The notes below the pieces were generated by a model. It did not search any database. It was not told where the DNA came from and was given only the letters and a program-made list of their open reading frames with translations. The position numbers were made by a program, and so were the translations under genes. Of a DNA stretch of 64,000 nt, positions 55,787 to 64,000 are shown in pieces. The stretch is from the NCBI RefSeq assembly GCF_022482905.1, contig NZ_JAKVOI010000001.1, positions 1,861,958 to 1,925,957 on the forward strand, in the 5' to 3' direction. The number at the start of each line of letters is the position of its first letter. Position 1 is the stretch's first letter. This DNA is from Clostridium sp. Lineage in GTDB: Bacteria; Bacillota; Clostridia; Clostridiales; Clostridiaceae.

Positions 55787-57376
55787 CTAAATTTTTACAC
55801 CTAAAATCTTCAATTTTTCATTAATCTTTGCTTCAAGTTCTGCAATTTCTTTATTGTCTTGCTCTAACTGCTTATTTACTTCTTCCAAATCAATTGGAGC
55901 TTCTTCTTCAAAAATATCAACATAACGTGGAATATTCAAGTTAAACTCATTTTCCCTGATTTCCTCAATTGATGCCACATGGGCATATTTATCAACATCT
56001 TTGCGTTCCTTAAATGTATTGATGATTTTATCTATATTTTCATCATTCAAGTTATTTTGATTCTTTCCCTTTTCAAAATCATTGCTTGCATCAATAAATA
56101 ATATGTCTTTAGTTTTACGATTCTTCTTAAATACTAAAATGATTGTAGGTATACTTGTCCCATAGAATAAGTTAGCTGGCAGGCCAATAACCGTATCAAG
56201 GTAATTTTTTTCAATGAGAGTCTGACGGATTTTGCCTTCTGCTGCACCACGAAACAGCACACCGTGAGGCAAAACAATAGCCATTGTGCCAGTGTTGTTT
56301 ATATGATATATACCGTGCAATACAAAAGCATAATCTGCTTTTGAGGCCGGTGCCAATTTCCCATAATCGCTAAAACGTGGATCTTTTAATTTGGTTTTAT
56401 CATTATCCCATTTCGCAGAATATGGCGGATTTGCAACTACTGCATCAAAACTGCGCGGGTGGTCAATCCCTTTTCCATCTGGTCCATCCGGCCAATCGTT
56501 TTCCAGAGTATCAGCATTATTTAGTGTCATATTGTTATAAGACACATTGTGCATCATCAAGTTCATACGAGCCAGATTATACGTTGTTGTATTCAACTCC
56601 TGACCAAAATACTTCATAGGAGTACCATCAGGCAATTCTTGTCCAACAGTAAGCAGCAAGGAACCCGAGCCCATTGCCGGGTCATATATATTGAAAAATT
56701 CATCTGATTTTTCTACACCTCTGGTGACTATTCTAGCCAAAATCTTACTTACTTGATGAGGTGTATAGAATTCCCCACCCTTTTTACCAGCACTTGCAGC
56801 AAATTTACCGATTAAATATTCATAGATTTCACCTAGAACGTCTTTTCCATCATCTCCCTTGTATTCAATTTCATCCACTAATTTAACTACATTGTTAAGT
56901 GATTTTGCCCGTTCATTTGTAGAACTTCCAAGACGTGAATCTCCCAGGTTAATATCGTTGAATATACCACGAAAATCCTTCACTGCTTCTTTATTTAATT
57001 CCGCATTTTTATTAAAGTTATCAAAAATAGTCTGGTAGTCGCTGGGAATAACTTGTGAATCATTAATTTTATTAATCAAAGACTCCCATGTATCATTTGG
57101 CGCAATTGCATACCCCAAACTTGATGAAATATCCTGTAAATAGTCATCCAAATCTGCACCTGCCGCCTGTTTTAGATAAGCATCATTGATAGATTCTCCC
57201 TCTGCAATGTCAATAACATTATTTTTCACTAAATACTGCTCTTGATGTTCCGAAAGATATCTATAAAACATAAATGCCAGAATATAGTTTTTGTACTCTG
57301 ATGCATCCATTGTGCCGCGCAGTTCATTTGCCATAGCCCAAAGTTTACTTGTAATTGTTTGTAGATTATTGCTCAT
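55787..57376 (-). CDS. hsdM: Type I restriction-modification DNA methyltransferase subunit
   Basis: A 529-residue N6-adenine methyltransferase. The N-terminal HsdM helical domain (about 1-150) is followed by GEFYTPHQVSKILARIV at 201-217, motif I DPAMGSGSLL at 232-241 and motif IV NPPY at 316-319. The C-terminal coiled-coil tail (EEVNKQLEQDNKEIAELEAK) contacts HsdS. It is the last intact gene of the operon, 28 nt after hsdS. With HsdS it methylates host DNA. Confidence 0.93.
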   Translation of the reverse strand: MSNNLQTITSKLWAMANELRGTMDASEYKNYILAFMFYRYLSEHQEQYLVKNNVIDIAEGESINDAYLKQAAGADLDDYLQDISSSLGYAIAPNDTWESLINKINDSQVIPSDYQTIFDNFNKNAELNKEAVKDFRGIFNDINLGDSRLGSSTNERAKSLNNVVKLVDEIEYKGDDGKDVLGEIYEYLIGKFAASAGKKGGEFYTPHQVSKILARIVTRGVEKSDEFFNIYDPAMGSGSLLLTVGQELPDGTPMKYFGQELNTTTYNLARMNLMMHNVSYNNMTLNNADTLENDWPDGPDGKGIDHPRSFDAVVANPPYSAKWDNDKTKLKDPRFSDYGKLAPASKADYAFVLHGIYHINNTGTMAIVLPHGVLFRGAAEGKIRQTLIEKNYLDTVIGLPANLFYGTSIPTIILVFKKNRKTKDILFIDASNDFEKGKNQNNLNDENIDKIINTFKERKDVDKYAHVASIEEIRENEFNLNIPRYVDIFEEEAPIDLEEVNKQLEQDNKEIAELEAKINEKLKILGVKI

Positions 57377-57404
57377 TGTTTTAATTCCTTTCTTTTAAAT
57401 TATT

Positions 57405-58646
57405 TCATATAAACATCTGTTGTAGTAATGCTTTCTTTTGTTCCTGCAAATGATTTAACTTACGTTGATGAATCGTAATGAGAGTGTCAAATTGTTCAAA
57501 GAAGTATCCAATTTTTTTCTGTTCTTCCAAATTGGGAAATGGTATTGGCATTTCTTTAAAAACAGAATCTTTAATCGCAAAACGATCAGCACGTGCTCCC
57601 GAATCTCCATTTATTTTCATGAATCTATGCCAGCAAGTTGCATCGAAATAATGCTCTAAGTAGGTTTTATCAATATCGTGTGTTCGGAATACATAGTAAA
57701 GTGGCGACATTACACCTGTTCTTGCTAATTTATTCCTTTTTATTGGTCCCACAGGGGCAAAATTTGAAATTCGTGGATTATAAACAAAATCATCGTTTTG
57801 AACTACATAATATCCATTCAAATTCTTTGTATTGGAGATATCTTTGTCAAAAAAATATCTTTGGGTGACAATACCAAACTCTGCTGAATTAGTAAAAGTT
57901 TCATTATAAAAATTTTCCGTATTTTTTTCAGTTACCTTATCTGAAATCTCCCCCAACTTACGCTGTTCCCATGGGTCAGTAAATCCCGGGAAACGAAGTT
58001 CTGGAAAATTTTCGCCATTTTTAGGGAACATTTTTTGTAACAAACCTTTCTTCTTATCCTGCAGGTGGTTTAACTTACGCTGATGAAGGGTGATAAGTTG
58101 GTCAATATTATTGAAAAATCGTCCGATTTTCTCTTGTTCAGCCTTATCTTTTGGTATTGTTAATTCTGTTTCAAAGAAATCTGAAGCGGCAATATTTAAT
58201 AGGCCATGATTTCTTGCTCCCTCAGCTGCGTGTTTTGAAACCTCATGATACCAGTATGTCGTATCATAGTATTTTGTCAAGAAATCACTATTCACATCAG
58301 TTAGCTTGAAAACGATGTAAAGCGTTGATAATACGCCCATATCATAACGATCAAGACGTTTAACTGCACCCCAAGGATAACCATTTGAATATGATTTGTT
58401 ATAAGCAAATTCACCATTTTTCACTAGATAATATCCACTTACATCACGACTCGCAATAGTCTTATTAAAGAACATGTTTTGGTCTACTAATCCATCTTGT
58501 GCAGAAATTGTTAGCGGTAATGTTGACTCTAAATCTTTGTTCTTTCGAGTAACACGTTCAGCAACTTCACCCAACTTACGCTGTTCCCAAGGGTCGGTAA
58601 ATCCTGGAAATCTTATTTTAGGTACATTAGCTTTATTTTTATCCAT
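57405..58646 (-). CDS. hsdS: Type I restriction-modification specificity subunit
   Basis: A 413-residue HsdS with two target-recognition domains, each opened by FPGFTDPWEQRKLGE and closed by a conserved helix (FFNNIDQLITLHQRKLNHLQ, then FFEQFDTLITIHQRKLNHLQ). The DNA of these conserved regions is repeated (57955-57995 versus 58570-58610). I start at ATG 58646 with AGGAGA upstream. Pieces of the same regions recur at 53879, 54360 and 55765, which gives several tracts for recombination. It sets which sequence the complex recognises. Confidence 0.93.
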   Translation of the reverse strand: MDKNKANVPKIRFPGFTDPWEQRKLGEVAERVTRKNKDLESTLPLTISAQDGLVDQNMFFNKTIASRDVSGYYLVKNGEFAYNKSYSNGYPWGAVKRLDRYDMGVLSTLYIVFKLTDVNSDFLTKYYDTTYWYHEVSKHAAEGARNHGLLNIAASDFFETELTIPKDKAEQEKIGRFFNNIDQLITLHQRKLNHLQDKKKGLLQKMFPKNGENFPELRFPGFTDPWEQRKLGEISDKVTEKNTENFYNETFTNSAEFGIVTQRYFFDKDISNTKNLNGYYVVQNDDFVYNPRISNFAPVGPIKRNKLARTGVMSPLYYVFRTHDIDKTYLEHYFDATCWHRFMKINGDSGARADRFAIKDSVFKEMPIPFPNLEEQKKIGYFFEQFDTLITIHQRKLNHLQEQKKALLQQMFI

Positions 58647-58720
58647 TTTATCTCCTATCTTAACTGTCAATTGATAATTAGCAGTTCAATAATTAATTTT
58701 AAAGTTTTATTAGATATAAA

Positions 58721-61700
58721 TTAGCTTTCAGCATGCTCATCAGCCAATTCATAGATGGCTTTACGCAAACCATTACGGTACTTGATTTTAGACAAAGATT
58801 GTATCTTTTCGTCATGTGCCAACGTCTTATAGTCAACGCTTGCTTTGGCAATTATATCCCGTATTTGACCAGCATCATCTAAATCCTGCATACCATAACG
58901 ATGATGACTAAATAATTCACGCATCTGGGCACTTGTGATAATATCTGTAATTCCCCACTTCACCCGAAAATCCAGGAACATTCTATCAAGGCTGACATTG
59001 TTGGCCGCTTGAATAATTTGTTCACTATCTCTCAATTTTACTGGATATTTAAGATTAAAGCCTTCCGGTGGAAAATGCCCTTTAATAATAGCGATTGCTG
59101 CATTCATGACCTTTACAGCATAATTTCTGTCTTCCAAACCAGTGGCAAACTGATCAATTTTCTCTTTCGTAGCTTGCGCCTCCTGGCTCTTGCCCTCATG
59201 CACCTGGTTTAATAATTGTTCAACCAGTTCAGTTAGATAATCATAATCTATTTTCACATCCTTCACATGGGTCATTTTCAACTCAATTTGATAAAAAGGA
59301 ATTTTCTTTTTCTTTGACATATATTGTTTAAGCTCATTGGTTAAAACTGTGGTAAGCATGGTTTCCTGAGCACTTGTCATACCTAATTTTTCAACTAATT
59401 CATCAGGGTTGTCGTAATTGAAACCTACTGTATTTCCATCAACTTCTTCAGGGGTATATTGTTTTAATTTAGCCATGCCAGCATTATAATCACGCAGCAA
59501 ATCAAACATATATTCTTTTTGTTTCTCAGAATATGGTAATTGCTGGAATTCATTAGTTAAGCTGTCTAATTTCTCAACAAACTTTTTAACTTCATTAAAC
59601 TCATCTTCAAAAGGTTTAGCGATAATACCATCTTTTTGATTGGATTTACGCTGCTCATTTTCTGATAAAATTGCGGAATCTTTATTGGCATAAATTGCGA
59701 GAGCTTCATTCATCAGCTTCTCATTTTGAGCAGGCCAGCGATAATTTATAATACGCCCCCAGGGTTTTTCCTGCATGTCAGCAATACGGTTTGTTCTTGA
59801 ATAGGCTTGAATAAGTCCGGCTCCTTTAAGTGTTCTATCTACATAAAGTGTATTAAGTTCCGGTGCATCAAATCCAGTCAAAAGCTGATCTACCACAATC
59901 ACAATATCCAGGAAGTTCTTATCTGTAGCAGTTTTATTCAAACGACTAGTAACATCTTGTGTATATCCAGCTGCATCATCCATTCCAAAGCTTGTACCAA
60001 ATTCTTTGTTATAGGCCTCCATAGCATTATATAAACCTTGATTGGCGGCAAGCATACTATCATTATTGGATGCGTTCTGGCTGAATGTAACTGCTACTTT
60101 TAATGTCTGACCACCACTTTTTCTATTCTCATCATTTACCCGCTGAAATTCATTGAAATACATCATTGCCATTGGAGTACTGGCTTTCCCGCCGCCAACA
60201 TGAGTGGTAAAGAGGGCATTATACCTACCTTCATTTGAACGATTTCTCCAGTTCTTGAAAATATCTTCAACTACTAATTTGATATGATCCGGATTTTCAT
60301 CATAAAAGCTTGGTTCAACCGCGTCATCCATATCTTCCTGACTTAGATTATTGATCTTATCTTTAATTTGTCGTTCAGTCCACTTCGAATAGCGTTCCCG
60401 GTAGAAATTTGGCAGATATTTGGTTTTCATCTGCTCTTCATCAATGGTGGTTTCAAAATCCACTTTAAAACCTAAAACATTTCTGTCTGCAATTGCTTCA
60501 CGAATAGTATAGGCATGTAGCAGTGGTCCAAAAATATCTTTAGTTCGCAAACCGCTGGTAGTTTCATCGAACATGGGTGTCCCTGTATAACCAACCCAGG
60601 CGGATTTCCTGAAAGCCTTTTGTATCTTTGCAAAACTTTCGCCGCCAGTTGAACGGTGTGCCTCATCCACGATAAATACAATATTTTTATCAGGTGCTTT
60701 AAAAGATTTACGTTTCACTAAAGTATCAAGTTTTTGAACAGAAGTAACAATGATACTATTATCTTTGCTCTTTAATTTACGGCTTAAATCAGTAGTATTA
60801 TTGGTATCTTGAACACTTCCAATCATATCTTCACCAGCATCCGGGTCATAGGCCCTGTAATTTTCATTTGTCTGTTTCGTTAAAGCAATTCTATCTACTA
60901 CGAAGACAACTTTGTCAACTTTGGGCATGCGGCTTGCAAGCCAGGCTGTTTTAAAGCTGGTTATAGTTTTGCCGGAACCAGTGGTATGCCAAACATAACC
61001 CACTTTATTCGTACCAAGTTCAAAATCAACTTGCTTTAATTTTTCAATTACATTCTGAGTGGCATATACTTGATACGGACGCATTACCTTTAACATTTGT
61101 TTGTTTTTTGTGCCATCCAGAATCATATAATTAGTAGCCATCTGATGTGCCATTGGAATACTTAGCATTGAATCAGCAAACTCCTTCCAATTGCGAACAA
61201 TAGTATTATCACTTTTACGCTGCCAGTTAAAAGCAAAATCCTTATTGAACTTATCCGGCGTGGTATTTGCCATATACTTCACGTTATTTGGCGTAATTGC
61301 CACCAATATCTGCAATGTGGAAAATATATCACCATATTGGTTTTCTTCGGAATATTGATGCATTTGATTCAGCGCTTCATTGACATCATGTGTATCACGT
61401 TTTTCTTCAATTTGTATGATAGGCAAACCATTAATAAGAAGTGTAGTATCAAAACGACGATTTTGTTTCCCTGCGATAACTGCAGGGCGTCCAATTTGAT
61501 TAACTACCTGATACACTGTATCTCCGGCACCAATTTGTTTTTGATCAAAAACTGTTAAAAATACGTGACGACCGTCATCCAAATCAATCTCGATCTGTGA
61601 TACACCATTGAGTCCATATAAAAATTGTCCAGCTTCATATGGTGTTTGAATATCAGATATAATCTTTTTAACTTGATTAAATTCCACAATACTCAGTGGA

Positions 61701-61930
61701 TGATCAAGTGTATTTTGATTGTGCCTCTCAAGAATCTCTTTGAAGTTATCCCAGAGCTTTTCTGTAGTTTTAATCTCTGATTCATACTTCCACAGCTTTG
61801 TTTTCACACAGTAATCGGCAGGTTTTTCACTAACCATAAAATCTCTGGTTCCTTCCAGGTGTTCAGGTTTAGTTATGGTTCCACTGGTAATATATTGTAT
61901 TAGTTCACTTTCAAATTGCTCTTCGTTCAT
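58721..61930 (-). CDS. hsdR: Type I restriction endonuclease subunit R
   Basis: A 1069-residue motor nuclease. The PD-(D/E)xK nuclease site is Asp161, Glu175 and Lys177 (RRFDTTLLINGLPIIQIEEK). Then come helicase motifs: Walker A TTGSGKT 316-322, DEAH 422-425, YTGTPMF and a late AYSRTNRI. The C-terminal region is helical, as in HsdR. It cleaves unmethylated DNA after translocation. It overlaps the upstream half-size S gene by 4 nt and is followed by hsdS, so R, S and M are one operon. Confidence 0.93.
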   Translation of the reverse strand: MNEEQFESELIQYITSGTITKPEHLEGTRDFMVSEKPADYCVKTKLWKYESEIKTTEKLWDNFKEILERHNQNTLDHPLSIVEFNQVKKIISDIQTPYEAGQFLYGLNGVSQIEIDLDDGRHVFLTVFDQKQIGAGDTVYQVVNQIGRPAVIAGKQNRRFDTTLLINGLPIIQIEEKRDTHDVNEALNQMHQYSEENQYGDIFSTLQILVAITPNNVKYMANTTPDKFNKDFAFNWQRKSDNTIVRNWKEFADSMLSIPMAHQMATNYMILDGTKNKQMLKVMRPYQVYATQNVIEKLKQVDFELGTNKVGYVWHTTGSGKTITSFKTAWLASRMPKVDKVVFVVDRIALTKQTNENYRAYDPDAGEDMIGSVQDTNNTTDLSRKLKSKDNSIIVTSVQKLDTLVKRKSFKAPDKNIVFIVDEAHRSTGGESFAKIQKAFRKSAWVGYTGTPMFDETTSGLRTKDIFGPLLHAYTIREAIADRNVLGFKVDFETTIDEEQMKTKYLPNFYRERYSKWTERQIKDKINNLSQEDMDDAVEPSFYDENPDHIKLVVEDIFKNWRNRSNEGRYNALFTTHVGGGKASTPMAMMYFNEFQRVNDENRKSGGQTLKVAVTFSQNASNNDSMLAANQGLYNAMEAYNKEFGTSFGMDDAAGYTQDVTSRLNKTATDKNFLDIVIVVDQLLTGFDAPELNTLYVDRTLKGAGLIQAYSRTNRIADMQEKPWGRIINYRWPAQNEKLMNEALAIYANKDSAILSENEQRKSNQKDGIIAKPFEDEFNEVKKFVEKLDSLTNEFQQLPYSEKQKEYMFDLLRDYNAGMAKLKQYTPEEVDGNTVGFNYDNPDELVEKLGMTSAQETMLTTVLTNELKQYMSKKKKIPFYQIELKMTHVKDVKIDYDYLTELVEQLLNQVHEGKSQEAQATKEKIDQFATGLEDRNYAVKVMNAAIAIIKGHFPPEGFNLKYPVKLRDSEQIIQAANNVSLDRMFLDFRVKWGITDIITSAQMRELFSHHRYGMQDLDDAGQIRDIIAKASVDYKTLAHDEKIQSLSKIKYRNGLRKAIYELADEHAES

Positions 61931-62502
61931 CCCTCACTTGCCCCCTCTAACTTGTATAATACGATTTTTGTTTCAAGTTCTGCTGCCCTATTTTTAAGGG
62001 TTTGCAGCCTTAACTGATTAAAATAGACTTGTCCTATAATTTTTTGCTTATCTATGGGAGGCATTTTCGGCATTTTAAGCTCTTTAAGCTGCTTGAGAGT
62101 ATATTTTAAAACCTGCGAACCCTGCAGTCCCAATACAAACTGTTTTTTGATTGTTTTGTTTTCATTAATAAGATAGACCAAAAACTTGGGATCAATGTTA
62201 TTGCCAGGTAATAGCTTAACATAGTTTTGCGTGTAAACATATCCTTCATGCTCTTTTCTTACCATCGCTGCAGTTCCCGTGATTAAACTAAACACCACAT
62301 CACCATGGCACAAGGTATTTACTTTATCATTGGTTCTGACTTGTTTATTGTCAGCACCGTTTGAAACAATACCTGCCAGATCATCTGCTAAATCCGTTTG
62401 ACTATAATAGGTAAAAAGCGGTGTTTTCTCATCAAACACTTCAGTAATCCTAAATTGGGGAGATCCACTTACTAATTCAACTAATTCGCTCAACTTTTTC
62501 AT
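61927..62502 (-). CDS. Half-size type I specificity-like protein (single recognition domain)
   Basis: A 191-residue protein with one HsdS-type recognition domain (LVSGSPQFRITEVFDEKTPL; NTLCHGDVVFSLITGTAAMV) and one C-terminal conserved helix (IDKQKIIGQVYFNQLRLQTL), about half a normal HsdS. It is the first gene of the operon and overlaps hsdR by 4 nt. It has no repeat of the WEQRKLG regions seen in the full hsdS, so it is of a different S lineage. It could dimerise to act as an alternative S subunit or be a Methylase_S-fold accessory factor. Confidence 0.75.
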   Translation of the reverse strand: MKKLSELVELVSGSPQFRITEVFDEKTPLFTYYSQTDLADDLAGIVSNGADNKQVRTNDKVNTLCHGDVVFSLITGTAAMVRKEHEGYVYTQNYVKLLPGNNIDPKFLVYLINENKTIKKQFVLGLQGSQVLKYTLKQLKELKMPKMPPIDKQKIIGQVYFNQLRLQTLKNRAAELETKIVLYKLEGASEG

Positions 62503-62547
62503 AAAATATTGTGCCTTTCTAAAATTAACTTTATTTGCTATGATGTA

Positions 62548-62576
62548 ATCATATCACAGGAGGAATTTTATTGCAA
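62548..62576 (-). promoter_or_regulatory. Promoter of the hsd operon
   Basis: Minus-strand TTGCAA (62576-62571), 17-bp spacer, TATGAT (62553-62548), about 45 bp before the half-S start codon. Confidence 0.6.
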
Positions 62577-62579
62577 TTA

Positions 62580-62613
62580 CTAAAAGTGTAATTTTTAAAA
62601 ATTACACTTTTAG
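62580..62613. promoter_or_regulatory. 34-bp perfect palindrome between the hsd and flavodoxin promoters
   Basis: Arms CTAAAAGTGTAATTTTT and its exact reverse complement meet without a loop. It lies 3 bp upstream of the hsd -35 and about 40 bp before the flavodoxin -35, so it may be an operator for both. It is not placed to terminate any gene seen here. Confidence 0.6.
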
Positions 62614-62651
62614 TTGAATTTATTCTTGACACAAACAATTTTGAAAAGTTA

Positions 62652-62687
62652 TTGACAAGTGCAATTAAATTGTATACAATTTAATTG
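62652..62687 (+). promoter_or_regulatory. Flavodoxin promoter with 26-bp OhrR-type operator
   Basis: TTGACA (62652-62657), 17 bp, TACAAT, with a perfect palindrome (arms CAATTAAATTGTA / TACAATTTAATTG, 62662-62687) covering the spacer and -10. This resembles the known OhrR operators with TACAATT/AATTGTA cores. A weaker copy (TTTAATTGTATATAATACAA) precedes the regulator gene. Confidence 0.75.
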
Positions 62688-62708
62688 TTTGCAATGAAGG
62701 AGGAAAAT

Positions 62709-63116
62709 ATGATAAAAATAGCAGTAAGATATTATACAAAGACAGGCAATACAAAGAAACTGGCAGATGCCATAGCAGAAGCGGTAGGTGTAGAAGCAAA
62801 AACAGTAAACGAAAAACTAGCGGATGATGTGGATGTACTGTTTCTTGGAAGCTCTGTATATGCTGCAGGCGTGGATGTCCAGGTTAAAAAATTTATTGAG
62901 GATGTAGATGTTCATGTTGGTAAGATTGTAAATTTCAGTACCGCAGCAATCATTAAGTCCACTTATTCACAAATAAAAAAACTTGCAGATAAAAAAGGAA
63001 TAAATGTAAGTGACAGAGAATACCACTGTAAAGGTTCATTCGGCCCTCTTCATAAGGGGAAACCAGATGCTGCTGATTTAAAGAAAGTAAGTCAATTTGC
63101 AAAATCGTTTTTGTAG
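62709..63116 (+). CDS. Flavodoxin-like protein
   Basis: A 135-residue flavodoxin. The FMN-phosphate loop is YTKTGNTKKLADAIAEA near residues 8-24, followed by LFLGSSVYAAGVDV (the second FMN-contact loop). It is a little short of classical flavodoxins, lacking the long insertion, as in many clostridial flavodoxin-family proteins. I chose ATG 62709 with GGAGG upstream. It is expressed from the OhrR-type operator, ahead of the regulator gene, so it probably serves in peroxide or redox-stress response. Confidence 0.82.
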   Translation: MIKIAVRYYTKTGNTKKLADAIAEAVGVEAKTVNEKLADDVDVLFLGSSVYAAGVDVQVKKFIEDVDVHVGKIVNFSTAAIIKSTYSQIKKLADKKGINVSDREYHCKGSFGPLHKGKPDAADLKKVSQFAKSFL

Positions 63117-63179
63117 AAAAATGACAAATTTAATTGTATATAATACAATAATACTATAAAAGGATGGAGTACATATATT

Positions 63180-63617
63180 GTGAAAGATAGATATGACATT
63201 TTAAAATTAGAAAATCAATTGTGTTTCCCAATTTACGCATGTGCAAGGGAAATAGTTAAAAAGTATAAACCATTTCTTGATAAAATGAACCTGACATATA
63301 CACAATATATCACTATGATGGTAATGTGGGAAAGAAAAAAGTTGAATGTTAAGGAACTTGGAGAATATCTTTACCTCAATTCTGGTACCCTGACACCGGT
63401 TTTAAAAAAACTGGAATCTAAAGGATACATTACACGTACCCGTTCAAAAGATGATGAAAGAAACCTACTGGTTACACTAACTGAACATGGAGATAAACTT
63501 AAAAATCAAGCAGTTGAAATTCCCGCACAAGTTGGAAAGTGTGTGAAACTTAAGGTAGAAGAAGTAAGGGAACTATATAAACTTCTTTATAAAATGCTGA
63601 ACAATATGGCAGAATAA
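63180..63617 (+). CDS. MarR/OhrR family redox-sensing regulator
   Basis: A 145-residue winged-helix regulator starting with GTG. The N-terminus LENQLCFPIYACAREIVKKY carries Cys15 at the position of the peroxide-sensing cysteine of OhrR, and the following LNLTYTQYI-type helix, LKKLESKGYITRTRS (recognition helix) and DDERNLLVTLTEHG (wing) fit OhrR. Oxidation of Cys15 would release the repressor from the palindrome upstream. No ohr gene is adjacent; the flavodoxin takes that place. Confidence 0.85.
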   Translation: MKDRYDILKLENQLCFPIYACAREIVKKYKPFLDKMNLTYTQYITMMVMWERKKLNVKELGEYLYLNSGTLTPVLKKLESKGYITRTRSKDDERNLLVTLTEHGDKLKNQAVEIPAQVGKCVKLKVEEVRELYKLLYKMLNNMAE

Positions 63618-63733
63618 TCAAATCCTATTTTTACATTCTCCTTTTACCACGTTTCCGGATATGAACCTGCCTTTCAAACCCCGCCGATTCATTTATTGTG
63701 CTGACTGGCAGCTGGTATCATCCCCACTTTTAA

Positions 63734-64000
63734 CTATTGTTCTAGAACAATAGTTACGATAAATGCAATCAACATACTGGTCAAGGTACCCACCAAATAT
63801 TTCTCCGCAAAATTTTTATCTTCAAGCTGCTTGTAACGTGCAATACTTTTTGCAGTCAACACAAATCCAATTGCTCCAAATTGATTATATAAAATTAAAA
63901 CTGAAACAATGATTCGTTCAAGCTTTCCAATTATACGTCCTGCTTGAGGATCATTCTCTTCCTGATCACTGCTGTTTTCATCAATAATATACGAGAATAA
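63734..64000 (-). CDS. DUF3307-type membrane protein, C-terminal part
   Basis: A minus-strand frame open from the window edge to TAG at 63734, ~88 residues: GRIIGKLERIIVSVLILYNQ, FGAIGFVLTAKSIARYKQLE, FAEKYLVGTLTSMLIAF. Two membrane spans are visible. The GRxIGxLER and AKSxARYKxLE phrases fit the C-terminus of DUF3307 proteins. The rest lies outside the window. Its last codons include a 26-bp perfect palindrome (63731-63756). Confidence 0.7.
   Translation of the reverse strand, partial: LFSYIIDENSSDQEENDPQAGRIIGKLERIIVSVLILYNQFGAIGFVLTAKSIARYKQLEDKNFAEKYLVGTLTSMLIAFIVTIVLEQ

Noticed and set aside
63731-63756. 26-bp perfect palindrome TAACTATTGTTCT and its complement
   Set aside because: It lies across the stop codon of the DUF3307 gene without a T-run or promoter; it may be a weak terminator stem but nothing more can be said.

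Overview
The window is low-GC, Gram-positive chromosomal DNA. It has strong GGAGG ribosome-binding sites, frequent GTG and TTG starts, T-box leaders, a glycine riboswitch, strict-anaerobe hydroxylamine reductase and many ferredoxin-type proteins. Together these point to an anaerobic Clostridium-like member of the Firmicutes. The species is not identified. No rRNA, tRNA or CRISPR array was seen.

Region 1 (1-12.8 kb, minus strand) is one long catabolic operon. A polar amino-acid ABC importer is followed by an iron alcohol dehydrogenase, a class-III aminotransferase, a D-2-hydroxyacid dehydrogenase, a RidA deaminase, a five-subunit flavin/iron-sulfur amine dehydrogenase of the opine/proline-oxidase (Oox/Hcn-like) type, an Asp/Glu-racemase-family protein and an AEC carrier that runs off the window. 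A FadR-type GntR regulator lies upstream. A near-perfect 54-bp palindrome sits just after the operon promoter. The layout suggests import and oxidative deamination of an amino acid or opine, with the aldehyde and 2-oxo acid products used as electron sinks.

Region 2 (13-21 kb, minus strand) holds hcp, a PadR/DUF1700/DUF4097 envelope-stress-like operon, a ZIP metal transporter, a CycA-like permease behind a tandem glycine riboswitch with an unlisted 25-codon ORF between them, and a second APC permease.

Region 3 (21-32 kb) is accessory. A Nudix gene and a PLD-helicase-DUF3427 gene converge and are bracketed by two diverged copies of a ~200-bp repeat. The second copy contains a probable type I toxin-antitoxin module. 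Around and after it lie decaying genes (transposase, CPCC, SWIM), an HD hydrolase, a SIMPL protein, a flavoprotein, an XRE/DUF2975 pair, a regularly spaced TTGTAA repeat array and an IS30-type element with a frameshifted transposase.

Region 4 (32-52.5 kb) holds a rifamycin phosphotransferase, a frameshifted glycoside hydrolase, and two paralogous heterodimeric ABC exporter pairs. One pair has a Fur-like promoter and a broken AraC gene; the other has a divergent TetR gene. Also here are an AEC carrier with a radical SAM protein, a LysM protein, an Lsa-type ABC-F protein behind a leader-peptide attenuator, and an MFS transporter behind two consecutive T-boxes that appear to read leucine.

Region 5 (52.5-62.6 kb) is a type I restriction-modification island. 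It has a half-size hsdS, hsdR, hsdS and hsdM in one operon, followed by hsdS/hsdM debris, a PemK-type toxin-antitoxin pair, a promoterless hsdS half-gene and a tyrosine recombinase. Region 6 (62.6-64 kb) holds a flavodoxin and an OhrR-like regulator sharing a palindromic operator, then a partial DUF3307 membrane protein.
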